The translations under genes and the position numbers were made by a program. A stretch of 64,000 bases of DNA from Luzula sylvatica (taxonomy: Eukaryota > Streptophyta > Magnoliopsida > Poales > Juncaceae): assembly GCA_946800325.1 (NCBI GenBank), contig OX326959.1, positions 4,794,501-4,858,500 of the forward strand, given 5' to 3'. This document shows positions 12,556-24,781 of this stretch, in pieces; position 1 is the first letter of the stretch; each line of letters starts with the position of its first letter. A model generated the notes under the pieces. It was given only the letters and a program-made list of their open reading frames with translations. It was not told the origin of the DNA and ran no database searches.

Positions 12556-14480
12556 TTCAATCCCGGAGTTTTTCGAGAAAAACATGAAAAATGAAGTACT
12601 TTGCTCATTTTAGAGAACTATTTTGGTCTTTTTTTAGAAAAAATGATAATCGATATTTTTGAAGGTGTTAGACTTCAGTTTGTTATTTTTTGCAAAAAAT
12701 AGGAAAAATAGAAATTTGTATGTGTTAGTCTTCAATCATGAAGTTTTTTGAGAAAAACATGAAAAATGAAGTATTTTTATCATTTTAGAGAACTATTTTG
12801 GACTCTTTTAGAAAAAATGATAATTGATATTTTTGAAGGTGTTAGACTTCAGTTTTTGATTTTATGCAAAAAATAGGAAAAATAGAAATTTGTATGTGTT
12901 AAGTCTTCAATCCCGGAGTTTTTCGAGAAAAACATGAAAAATGAAGTATTTTGCTCATTTTAGAGAACTATTTTGGTCTTTTTTAGAAAAAATGATAATT
13001 GATATTTTTGAAGGTGTTAGACTTCAGTTTTTGATTTTTTGCAAAAAATTGGAAAAATAGAATTTTATATGTGTTAGTCATCAATCACGGAATTTTTTTG
13101 GGAAAAACATGAATAACGAAGTATTTTGCTAATTTTAGAGAAATATTTTTGTTTTTTTTAGAAAAAATGATAATTGATATTTTTGAAGGTGTTCGACTTG
13201 AGTTCTTGATTTTATTCAAAAAATAGGAGAAATAGAAATTTGTATGTGTAAGTCTTCAATCCCGGAGTTTTTTGAGAAAAACATGAAAAATGAAGTATTT
13301 TGATCATTTTAGAGAACTATTTTGGTCTTTTTTAGAAAAAATGAAAATTGATATTTTTGAAGGTGTTAGACTTCAGTTTTTGATTTTATGCAAAAAATAG
13401 GAAAAATAGATATTTGTATGTAATAGTCTTCTATCCCGGAGTTTTTCGAGAAAAACATGAAAAATGAAGTATTTTGCTCATTTTAGAGAACTATTTTTGT
13501 CTTTTTTAGAAAAAATGATAATTGATATTTTTGAAGGTGTTGGACTTCAGTTTTTGATTTTTCGCAAAAAATTGGAAAAATAGAAATTTGTATGTGTTAG
13601 TCTTCAATCACGGAATTTTTTTGGGAAAAACATGAATAATGAAGTATTTTGCTCATTTTAGAGAAATATTTTGGTTTTTTTTAGAAAAAATGATAATTGA
13701 TATTTTTGAAGGTGTTCGACTTCAGTTCTTGATTTTATGCAAAAAATAGGAAAAATAGAAATTTGTATGTGTAAGTCTTCAATCCCGGAGTTTTTTGAGA
13801 AAAACATGAAAAATGAAGTATTTTGCCCATTTTAGAGAACTATTTTGGTCTTTTTTAGAAAAAATGATAATCGATATTTTTGAAGGTGTTAGACTTCAGT
13901 TTTTTATTTTTTGCAAAAAATAGGAAAAATAGAAATTTGTATGTGTTAGTCTTCAATCATGAAGTTTTTTGAGAAAAACATGAAAAATGAAGTATTTTTC
14001 TCATTTTAGAGAACTATTTTGGACTCTTTGAGAAAAAATGATAATTGATATTTTTGAAGGTGTTAGACTTCAGTTTTTGATTTTATGCAAAAAATAGGAA
14101 AAATAGAAATTTGTATGTGTTAAGTCTTCAATCCCGGAGTTTTTCGAGAAAAACATGAAAAATGAAGTATTTTGCTCATTTTAGAGAACTATTTTGGTCT
14201 TTTTTAGAAAAAATGATAATTGATATTTTTGAAGGTGTTAGACTTCAGTTTTTGATTTTTTGCAAAAAATTGGAAAAATAGAAATTTGTATGTGTTAGTC
14301 TTCAATCACGGAATATTTTTTGGAAAAACATGAATAATTAAGTATTTTGCTCATTTTAGAGAAATATTTTGGTTTTTTTTAGAAAAAATGATAATTGATA
14401 TTTTTGAAGGTGTTCGACTTCAGTTCTTGATTTTAAACAAAAAATAGGAAAAATAGAAATTTGTATGCAATAGTCTTCAA

Positions 14481-14497
14481 TCCCGGATTTTTCGAGA
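14481..14497 (-). other. CENP-B box-like motif
   Basis: The same 17-bp string as at 11166, created by loss of one base from the usual cccggagtttttcgag spacing. It lies in the 12th monomer of the first 15-mer. Confidence 0.4.
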
Positions 14498-14654
14498 AAA
14501 ACATGAAAAATGAAGTATTTTGCTCATTTTAGAGAACTATTTTGGTCTTTTTTAGAAAAAAATGATAATTGATATTTTTGAAGGTGTTCGAGTTCAGTTT
14601 TTGATTTTATGCAAAAAATAGGAAAAATAGATATTTGTATGTAATAGTCTTCAA

Positions 14655-14671
14655 TCCCGGATTTTTCGAGA
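14655..14671 (-). other. CENP-B box-like motif
   Basis: Same motif in the next monomer of the first 15-mer, one monomer after the previous site. Confidence 0.4.
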
Positions 14672-17098
14672 AAAACATGAAAAATGAAGTATTTTGCTCA
14701 TTTTAGGGAACTATTTTGGTCTTTTTTAGAAAAAATGATAATTGATATTTTTGAAGGTATTGGACTTCAGTTCTTGATTTTTCGCAAAAAAATGGAAAAA
14801 TAGAAATTTGTATGTGTTAGTCTTCAATCACGGAATTTTTTTGGGAAAAACATGAATAATGAAGTATTTTGCTCATTTTAGAGAAATATTTTGGTCTTTT
14901 TTAGAAAAAATGATAATCGATATTTTTGAAGGTGTTAGACTTCAGTTTTTTATTTTTTGCAAAAAATAGGAAAAATAGAAATTTGTATGTGTTAGTCTTC
15001 AATCATGAAGTTTTTTGAGAAAAACATGAAAAATGAAGTATTTTTCTCATTTTAGAGAACTATTTTGGACTCTTTTAGAAAAAATGATAATTGATATTTT
15101 TGAAGGTGTTAGACTTCAGTTTTTGATTTTATGCAAAAAATAGAAAAAATAGAAATTTGTATGTGTTAAGTCTTCAATCCCGGAGTTTTTCGAGAAAAAC
15201 ATGAAAAATGAAGTACTTTGCTCATTTTAGAGAACTATTTTGGTCTTTTTTTAGAAAAAATGATAATCGATATTTTTGAAGGTGTTAGACTTCAGTTTGT
15301 TATTTTTTGCAAAAAATAGGAAAAATAGAAATTTGTATGTGTTAGTCTTCAATCATGAAGTTTTTTGAGAAAAACATGAAAAATGAAGTATTTTTATCAT
15401 TTTAGAGAACTATTTTGGACTCTTTTAGAAAAAATGATAATTGATATTTTTGAAGGTGTTAGACTTCAGTTTTTGATTTTATGCAAAAAATAGGAAAAAT
15501 AGAAATTTGTATGTGTTAAGTCTTCAATCCCGGAGTTTTTCGAGAAAAACATGAAAAATGAAGTATTTTGCTCATTTTAGAGAACTATTTTGGTCTTTTT
15601 TAGAAAAAATGATAATTGATATTTTTGAAGGTGTTAGACTTCAGTTTTTGATTTTTTGCAAAAAATTGGAAAAATAGAATTTTGTATGTGTTAGTCATCA
15701 ATCACGGAATTTTTTTGGGAAAAACATGAATAACGAAGTATTTTGCTAATTTTAGAGAAATATTTTTGTTTTTTTTTAGAAAAAATGATAATTGATATTT
15801 TTGAAGGTGTTCGACTTGAGTTCTTGATTTTATTCAAAAAATAGGAAAAATAGAAATTTGTATGTGTAAGTCTTCAATCCCGGAGTTTTTTGAGAAAAAC
15901 ATGAAAAATGAAGTATTTTGATCATTTTAGAGAACTATTTTGGTCTTTTTTAGAAAAAATGAAAATTGATATTTTTGAAGGTGTTAGACTTCAGTTTTTG
16001 ATTTTATGCAAAAAATAGGAAAAATAGATATTTGTATGTAATAGTCTTCAATCCCGGAGTTTTTCGAGAAAAACATGAAAAATGAAGTATTTTGCTCATT
16101 TTAGAGAACTATTTTGGTCTTTTTTAGAAAAAATGATAATTGATATTTTTGAAGGTGTTGGACTTCAGTTTTTGATTTTTCGCAAAAAATTGGAAAAATA
16201 GAAATTTGTATGTGTTAGTCTTCAATCACGGAATTTTTTTGGGAAAAACATGAATAATGAAGTATTTTGCTCATTTTAGAGAAATATTTTGGTTTTTTTT
16301 AGAAAAAATGATAATTGATATTTTTGAAGGTGTTCGACTTCAGTTCTTGATTTTATGCAAAAAATAGGAAAAATAGAAATTTGTATGTGTAAGTCTTCAA
16401 TCCCGGAGTTTTTTGAGAAAAACTTGAAAAATGAAGTATTTTGCCCATTTTAGAGAACTATTTTGGTCTTTTTTAGAAAAAATGATAATCGATATTTTTG
16501 AAGGTGTTAGACTTCAGTTTTTTATTTTTTGCAAAAAATAGGAAAAATAGAAATTTGTATGTGTTAGTCTTCAATCATGAAGTTTTTTGAGAAAAACATG
16601 AAAAATGAAGTATTTTTCTCATTTTAGAGAACTATTTTGGACTCTTTGAGAAAAAATGATAATTGATATTTTTGAAGGTGTTAGACTTCAGTTTTTGATT
16701 TTATGCAAAAAATAGGAAAAATAGAAATTTGTATGTGTTAAGTCTTCAATCCCGGAGTTTTTCGAGAAAAACATGAAAAATGAAGTATTTTGCTCATTTT
16801 AGAGAACTATTTTGGTCTTTTTTAGAAAAAATGATAATTGATATTTTTGAAGGTGTTAGACTTCAGTTTTTGATTTTTTGCAAAAAATTGGAAAAATAGA
16901 AATTTGTATGTGTTTGTCTTCAATCACGGAATATTTTTTGGAAAAACATGAATAATTAAGTATTTTGCTCATTTTAGAGAAATATTTTGGTTTTTTTTAG
17001 AAAAAATGATAATTGATATTTTTGAAGGTGTTCGACTTCAGTTCTTGATTTTAAACAAAAAATAGGAAAAATAGAAATTTGTATGTAATAGTCTTCAA

Positions 17099-17115
17099 TC
17101 CCGGATTTTTCGAGA
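17099..17115 (-). other. CENP-B box-like motif
   Basis: Copy of the 14481 site in the second 15-mer. Confidence 0.4.
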
Positions 17116-17272
17116 AAAACATGAAAAATGAAGTATTTTGCTCATTTTAGAGAACTATTTTGGTCTTTTTTAGAAAAAAATGATAATTGATATTTTTGAA
17201 GGTGTTCGAGTTCAGTTTTTGATTTTATGCAAAAAATAGGAAAAATAGATATTTGTATGTAATAGTCTTCAA

Positions 17273-17289
17273 TCCCGGATTTTTCGAGA
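17273..17289 (-). other. CENP-B box-like motif
   Basis: Copy of the 14655 site in the second 15-mer. Confidence 0.4.
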
Positions 17290-19016
17290 AAAACATGAAA
17301 AATGAAGTATTTTGCTCATTTTAGGGAACTATTTTGGTCTTTTTTAGAAAAAATGATAATTGATATTTTTGAAGGTATTGGACTTCAGTTCTTGATTTTT
17401 CGCAAAAAATTGGAAAAATAGAAATTTGTATGTGTTAGTCTTCAATCACGGAATTTTTTTTGGGAAAAACATGAATAATGAAGTATTTTGCTCATTTTAG
17501 AGAAATATTTTGGTCTTTTTTAGAAAAAATGATAATCGATATTTTTGAAGGTGTTAGACTTCAGTTTTTTATTTTTTGCAAAAAATAGGAAAAATAGAAA
17601 TTTGTATGTGTTAGTCTTCAATCATGAAGTTTTTTGAGAAAAACATGAAAAATGAAGTATTTTTCTCATTTTAGAGAACTATTTTGGACTCTTTTAGAAA
17701 AAATGATAATTGATATTTTTGAAGGTGTTAGACTTCAGTTTTTGATTTTATGCAAAAAATAGAAAAAATAGAAATTTGTATGTGTTAAGTCTTCAATCCC
17801 GGTGTTTTTCGAGAAAAAACATGAAAAATGAAGTATTTTGCTCATTTTAGAGAACTATTTTGGTCTTTTTTAGAAAAAATGACAATTGATATTTTCGAAG
17901 GTGTTAAACTTCAGTTTTTGATTTTTTGCAAAAAATAGGAAAAATTGAAATTTGTATGTGTTAGTCTTCAATCACGGAATTTTTTGAGAAAATCATGAAA
18001 AATGAAGTATTTTGCTCATTTTAGAGAACTATTTTGGACTCTTTTAGAAAAAATGATAATTGATATTTTTGAAGGTGTTAGACTTCAGTTTTTGATTTTT
18101 TGCAAAAAATTGGAAAAATAGAAATTTGTATGTGTTAGTCTTCAATCACGGAATTTTTTGAGAAAAACATGAAAAATGAAGGATTTTTCTCATTTTAGAG
18201 AACTATTTTGGTCTTTTTTAGAAAAAATGATAATTGATATTTTTGAAGGTGTTAGACTTCAGTTTTTGATTTTATGCAAAAAATAGGAAAAATAGAAATT
18301 TGTATGTGTAAGTCTTCAATCCCGGAGTTTTTTGAGAAAAACATGAAAAATGAAGTATTTTGATCATTTTAGAGAACTATTTTGGTCTTCTTTAGAAAAA
18401 ATGATAATTGATATTTTTGAAGGTGTTAGACTTCAGTTTTTGATTTTATGCAAAAAATAGGAAATATAGATATTTGTATGTAATAGTCTTCAATCCCGGA
18501 GTTTTTCGAGAAAAACATGAAAAATGAAGTATTTTGCTCATTTTAGAGAACTATTTTGGTCTTTTTTAGAAAAAATGATAATTGATATTTTTGAAGGTGT
18601 TGGACTTCAGTTTTTGATTTTTCGCAAAAAATTGGAAAAATAGAAATTTGTATGTGTTAGTCTTCAATCACGGAATTTTTTTGGGAAAAACATGAATAAT
18701 GAAGTATTTTGCTCATTTTAGAGAAATATTTTGGTTTTTTTTAGAAAAAATGATAATTGATATTTTTGAAGGAGTTCGACTTCAGTTCTTGATTTTATGC
18801 AAAAAATAGGAAAAATAGAAAGTTGTATGTGTAAGTCTTCAATCCCGGAGTTTTTTGAGAAAAACATGAAAAATGAAGTATTTTGCTCATTTTAGAGAAC
18901 TATTTTGGTCTTTTTTAGAAAAAATGATAATTGATATTTTTGAAGGTGTTAGATTTCAGTTTTTGATTTTATGCAAAAAATAGGAAAAATAGATATTTGT
19001 ATGTAATAGTCATCAA

Positions 19017-19033
19017 TCCCGGATTTTTCGAGA
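19017..19033 (-). other. CENP-B box-like motif
   Basis: Same motif in a monomer entered through agtcatcaatc. Confidence 0.4.
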
Positions 19034-19886
19034 AAAACATGAAAAATGAAGTATTTTGCTCATTTTAGAGAACTATTTTGGTCTTTTTTAGAAAAAATGA
19101 TAATTGATATTTTTGAAGGTGTTGGACTTCAGTTTTTTATATTTTGCAAAAAATAGGAAAAATAGAAATTTGTATGTGTTAGTCTTCAATCATGAAGTTT
19201 TATGAGAAAAACATGAAAAATGAAGTATTTTTATCATTTTAGAGAACTATTTTGGACTCTTTTAGAAAAAATGATAATTGATATTTTTGAAGGTGTTAGA
19301 CTTCAGTTTTTGATTTTATGCAAAAAATAGGAAAAATAGAAATTTGTATGTGTTAAGTCTTCAATCCCGGAGTTTTTCGAGAAAAACATGAAAAATGAAG
19401 TATTTTGCTCATTTTAGAGAACTATTTTGGTCTTTTTTAGAAAAAATGATAATTGATATTTTTGAAGGTGTTCGACTTTAGTTTTTGATTTTTTGCAAAA
19501 AATTGGAAAAAAAGAAATTTGTATGTGTTAGTCTTCAATCACGGAATTTTTTTGGGAAAAACATGAATAATGAAGTATTTTGCTCATTTTAGAGAAATAT
19601 TTTGGTTTTTTTTAGAAAAAATGATAATTGATATTTTTGAAGGTGTTCGACTTTAGTTCTTTATTTTATGCAAAAAATAGGAAAAATAGAAATTTGTATG
19701 TGTAAGTCTTCAACCCGGAGTTTTTTGAGAAAAACATGAAAAATGAAGTATTTTGATCATTTTAGAGAACTATTTTGGTCTTTTTTAGAAAAAATGATAA
19801 TTGATATTTTTGAAGGTGTTAGACTTCAGTTTTTGATTTTATGCAAAAAATAGGAAAAATAGATATTTGTATGTAATAGTCATCAA

Positions 19887-19903
19887 TCCCGGATTTTTCG
19901 AGA
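19887..19903 (-). other. CENP-B box-like motif
   Basis: Same motif, five monomers after the previous site and again entered through agtcatcaatc. Confidence 0.4.
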
Positions 19904-22499
19904 AAAACATGAAAAATGAAGTATTTTGCTCATTTTAGAGAACTATTTTGGTCTTTTTTAGAAAAAATGATAATTGATATTTTTGAAGGTGTTGGACTTC
20001 AGTTTTTGATTTTTCGCAAAAAATTGGAAAAATAGAAATTTGTATGTGTTAGTCTTCAATCACGGAATTTTTTTGGGAAAAACATGAATAATGAAGTATT
20101 TTTCTCATTTTAGAGAAATATTTTGGTCTTTTTTAGAAAAAATGATAATCGATATTTTTGAAGGTGTTAGACTTCAGTTTTTTATTTTTTGCAAAAAATA
20201 GGAAAAATAGAAATTTGTATGTGTTAGTCTTCAATCATGAAGTTTTTTGAGAAAAACATGAAAAATGAAGTATTTTTCTCATTTTAGAGAACTATTTTGG
20301 ACTCTTTTAGAAAAAATGATAATTGATATTTTTTAAGGTGTTAGACTTCAGTTTTTGATTTTATGCAAAAAATAGGAAAAATAGAAATTTGTATGTGTTA
20401 AGTCTTCAATCCCGGAGTTTTTCGAGAAAAACATGAAAAATGAAGTATTTTGCTCATTTTAGAGAACTATTTTTGTCTTTTTTAGAAAAAATGATAATTG
20501 ATATTTTTGAAGGTGTTAGACTTCAGTTTTTTATTTTTCGCAAAAAATTGGAAAAATAGAAATTTGTATGTTTTAGTCTTCAATCATGAAGTTTTTTGAG
20601 AAAAACATGAAAATTGAAGTATTTTGCTCATTTTAGAGAACTATTTTGGACTCTTTTAGAAAAAATGATAATTGATATTTTTGAAGGTGTTAGACTTCAG
20701 TTTTTGATTTTATGCAAAAAATAGGAAAAATAGAAATTTGTATGTGTTAAGTCTTCAACCCGGAGTTTTTTGAGAAAAATATGAAAAATGAAGTATTTTG
20801 ATCATTTTAGAGAACTATTTTGGTATTTTTTAGAAAAAATGATAATTGATATTTTTGAAGGTGTTAGACTTCAGTTTTTGATTTTATGCAAAAAATAGGA
20901 AAAATAGATATTTGTATGTAATAGTCTTCAATCCCGGAGTTTTTCGAGAAAAACATGAAAAATGAAGTATTTTGCTCATTTTAGAGAACTATTTTGGTCT
21001 TTTTTAGAAAAAATGATAATTGATATTTTTGAAGGTGTTGGACTTCAGTTTTTGATTTTTCGCAAAAAATTGGAAAAATAGAAATTTGTATGTGTTAGTC
21101 TTCAATCACGGAATTTTTTTGGGAAAAACATGAATAATGAAGTATTTTGCTCATTTTAGAGAAATATTTTGGTTTTTTTTAGAAAAAATGATAATTGATA
21201 TTTTTGAAGGTGTTCGACTTCAGTTCTTGATTTTATGCAAAAAATAGGAAAAATAGAAATTTGTATGTGTAAGTCTTCAATCCCGGAGTTTTTTGAGAAA
21301 AACATGAAAAATTAAGTATTTTGCCCATTTTAGAGAACTATTTTGGTCTTTTTTAGAAAAAATGATAATCGATATTTTTGAAGGTGTTAGACTTCAGTTT
21401 TTTATTTTTTGCAAAAAATAGGAAAAATAGAAATTTGTATGTGTTAGTCTTCAATCATGAAGTTTTTTGAGAAAAACATGAAAAATGAAGTATTTTTCTC
21501 ATTTTAGAGAACTATTTTGGACTCTTTTAGAAAAAATGATAATTGATATTTTTGAAGGTGTTAGACTTCAGTTTTTGATTTTATGCAAAAAATAGGAAAA
21601 ATAGAAATTTGTATGTGTTAAGTCTTCAATCCCGGAGTTTTTCGAGAAAAACATGAAAAACGAAGTATTTTGCTCATTTTAGAGAACTATTTTGGTCTTT
21701 TTTAGAAAAAATGATAATTGATATTTTTGAAGGTGTTAGACTTCAGTTTTTGATTTTTTTCAAAAAATTGGAAAAATAGAAATTTGTATGTGTTAGTCTT
21801 CAATCACGGAATATTTTTAGAAAACCATGAAAAATGAAGTATTTTGCTCATTTTAGAGAACTATTTTGGTCTTTTTTAGAAAAAATGATAATTGATATTT
21901 TTGAAGGTGTTAGACTTCAGTTTTTGATTTTATGCAAAAAATTGGAAAAATAGAAATTTGTATGTGTAAGTCTTCAATCCCGGAGTTTTTTGAGAAAAAC
22001 ATGAAAAATGAAGTATTTTGATCATTTTAGAGAACTATTTTGGTCTTCTTTAGAAAAAATGATAATTGATATTTTTGAAGGTGTTAGACTTCAGTTTTTG
22101 ATTTTATGCAAAAAATAGGAAAAATAGATATTTGTATGTAATAGTCTTCAATCCCGGAGTTTTTCGAGAAAAACATGAAAAATGAAGTATTTTGCTCATT
22201 TTAGAGAAATATTTTGGTTTTTTTTAGAAAAAATGATAATTGATATTTTTGAAGGTGTTCGACTTCAGTTCTTGATTTTATGCAAAAAATAGGAAAAATA
22301 GAAATTTGTATGTGTAAGTCTTCAATCCCGGAGTTTTTTGAGAAAAACATGAAAAATGAAGTATTTTGATCATTTTAGAGAACTATTTTGGTCTTTTTTA
22401 GAAAAAATGATAATTGATATTTTTGAAGGTGTTAGAGTTCAGTTTTTGATTTTATGCAAAAAATAGGAAAAATAGATATTTGTATGTAATAGTCTTCAA

Positions 22500-22516
22500 T
22501 CCCGGATTTTTCGAGA
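22500..22516 (-). other. CENP-B box-like motif
   Basis: Partner of the 17273 site in the 5.2-kb duplication. Confidence 0.4.
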
Positions 22517-24764
22517 AAAACATGAAAAATGAAGTATTTTGCTCATTTTAGGGAACTATTTTGGTCTTTTTTAGAAAAAATGATAATTGATATTTTTGAA
22601 GGTGTTGGACTTCAGTTTTTGATTTTTCGCAAAAAATTGGAAAAATTGAAATTTGTATGTGTTAGTCTTCAATCACGGAATTTTTTTGGGAAAAACATGA
22701 ATAATGAAGTATTTTGCTCATTTTAGAGAAATATTTTGGTCTTTTTTAGAAAAAATGATAATCGATATTTTTGAAGGTGTTAGACTTCAGTTTTTTATTT
22801 TTTGCAAAAAATAGGAAAAATAGAAATTTGTATGTGTTAGTCTTCAATCATGAAGTTTTTTGAGAAAAACATGAAAAATGAAGTATTTTTCTCATTTTAG
22901 AGAACTATTTTGGACTCTTTTAGAAAAAATGATAATTGATATTTTTGAAGGTGTTAGACTTCCGTTTTTGATATTATGCAAAAAATAGGAAAAATAGAAA
23001 TTTGTATGTGTTAAGTCTTCAATCCCGGAGTTTTTCGAGAAAAAACATGAAAAATGAAGTATTTTGCTCATTTTAGAGAACTATTTTGGTCTTTTTTAGA
23101 AAAAATGACAATTGATATTTTTGAAGGTGTTAAACTTCAGTTTTTGATTTTTTGCAAAAAATAGGAAAAATTGAAATTTGTATGTGTTAGTCTTCAATCA
23201 CGGAATTTTTTGAGAAAATCATGAAAAATGAAGTATTTTGTTCATTTTAGAGAACTATTTTGGACTCTTTTAGAAAAAATGATAATTGATATTTTTGAAG
23301 GTGTTAGACTTCAGTTTTTGATTTTTTGCAAAAAATTGGAAAAATAGAAATTTGTATGTGTTAGTCTTCAATCACGGAATTTTTTGAGAAAAACATGAAA
23401 AATGAAGGATTTTTCTCATTTTAGAGAACTATTTTGGTCTTTTTTAGAAAAAATGATAATTGATATTTTTGAAGGTGTTAGACTTCAGTTTTTGATTTTA
23501 TGCAAAAAATAGGAAATATAGATATTTGTATGTAATAGTCTTCAATCCCGGAGTTTTTCGAGAAAAACATGAAAAATGAAGTATTTTGCTCATTTTAGAG
23601 AACTATTTTGGTCTTTTTTAGAAAAAATGATAATTGATATTTTTGAAGGTGTTGGACTTCAGTTTTTGATTTTTCGCAAAAAATTGGAAAAATAGAAATT
23701 TGTATGTGTTAGTCTTCAATCACGGAATTTTTTTGGGAAAAAATGAATAATGAAGTATTTTGCTCATTTTAGAGAAATATTTTGGTTTTTTTTAGAAAAA
23801 ATGATAATTGATATTTTTGAAGGAGTTCGACTTCAGTTCTTGATTTTATGCAAAAAATAGGAAAAATAGAAAGTTGTATGTGTAAGTCTTCAATCCCGGA
23901 GTTTTTTGAGAAAAACATGAAAAATGAAGTATTTTTCTCATTTTAGAGAACTATTTTGGTCTTTTTTAGAAAAAATGATAATCGATATTTTTGAAGGTGT
24001 TAGACTTCAGTTTTTTATTTTTTGCAAAAAATAGGAAAAATAGAAATTTGTATGTGTTAGTCTTCAATCATGAAGTTTTTTGAGAAAAACATGAAAAATG
24101 AAGTATATTTATCATTTTAGAGAACTATTTTGGACTCTTTTAGAAAAAATGATAATTGATATTTTTGAAGGTGTTAGACTTCAGTTTTTGATTTTATGCA
24201 AAAAATAGGAAAAATAGAAATTTGTATGTGTTAAGTCTTCAATCCCGGAGTTTTTCGAGAAAAACATGAAAAATGAAGTATTTTGCTCATTTTAGAGAAC
24301 TATTTTGGTCTTTTTTAGAAAAAATGATAATTGATATTTTTGAAGGTGTTAGACTTTAGTTTTTGATTTTTTGCAAAAAATTGGAAAAATAGAAATTTGT
24401 ATGTGTTAGTCTTCAATCACGGAATTTTTTTGGGAAAAACATGAATAATGAAGTATTTTGCTCATTTTAGAGAAATATTTTGGTTTTTTTTAGAAAAAAT
24501 GATAATTGATATTTTTGAAGGTGTTCGACTTCAGTTCTTGATTTTATGCAAAAAATAGGAAAAATAGAAATTTGTATGTGTAAGTCTTCAACCCGGAGTT
24601 TTTTGAGAAAAACATGAAAAATGAAGTATTTTGATCATTTTAGAGAACTATTTTGGTCTTTTTTAGAAAAAATGATAATTGATATTTTTGAAGGTGTTAG
24701 ACTTCAGTTTTTGATTTTATGCAAAAAATAGGAAAAATAGATATTTGTATGTAATAGTCATCAA

Positions 24765-24781
24765 TCCCGGATTTTTCGAGA
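24765..24781 (-). other. CENP-B box-like motif
   Basis: Partner of the 19887 site in the 5.2-kb duplication. Confidence 0.4.

Larger units (their letters stand above)
12556..15172 (+). repeat. 15-mer higher-order repeat, copy 1 (2617 bp)
   Basis: Starts: 12556, 12731, 12906, 13080, 13255, 13429, 13603, 13778, 13952, 14127, 14301, 14476, 14650, 14823, 14998. Private variants shared with copy 2 at a spacing of about 2617 bp: aagtactttg in the first monomer, cagtttgttattt, gaataacgaag, gacttgagttc, gcccatttt, ggaatattttttgg with gaataattaag, tttagggaac, gaaggtattgg and tagaaaaaatag. The unit joins a heptamer-like core to two short B-like monomers with cccggattttt and a C/D hybrid. Confidence 0.92.
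15173..17791 (+). repeat. 15-mer higher-order repeat, copy 2 (2619 bp)
   Basis: It repeats the preceding unit monomer by monomer. Two single T insertions, in the run near 15770 and in the C/D monomer near 17460, account for the 2 bp of extra length. One tail that reads gtatgcaatag in copy 1 reads gtatgtaatag here. Similarity ends at 17792, where the next monomer has cccggtg and an F' body instead of aagtactttg. Confidence 0.9.
17268..22494 (+). repeat. Large segmental duplication, copy 1 (~5.2 kb, ~30 monomers)
   Basis: This tract is the partner of 22495-26327. Shared private variants include tttagggaac (17325), F' at 17792 with a 6-A run, gaaatatagat (18463), gaaggagttcg (18769), gaaagttgtatg (18818), agtcatcaatcccgg and two monomers starting ttcaacccgg instead of ttcaatcccgg (19709 and 20754). 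The offset falls from about 5226 bp to 5051, 4878 and 4703 bp, so copy 2 lacks one monomer at each of three points. The first part overlaps the end of the second 15-mer, showing that duplications are nested. After 21625 this copy has no partner; 21625-22494 holds five more monomers. Confidence 0.85.

Noticed and set aside
22529..22726. 65-codon plus-strand ORF as a gene
   Set aside because: It lies fully inside satellite monomers, has no separate composition or upstream signals, and sibling monomers carry stops in the same frame.
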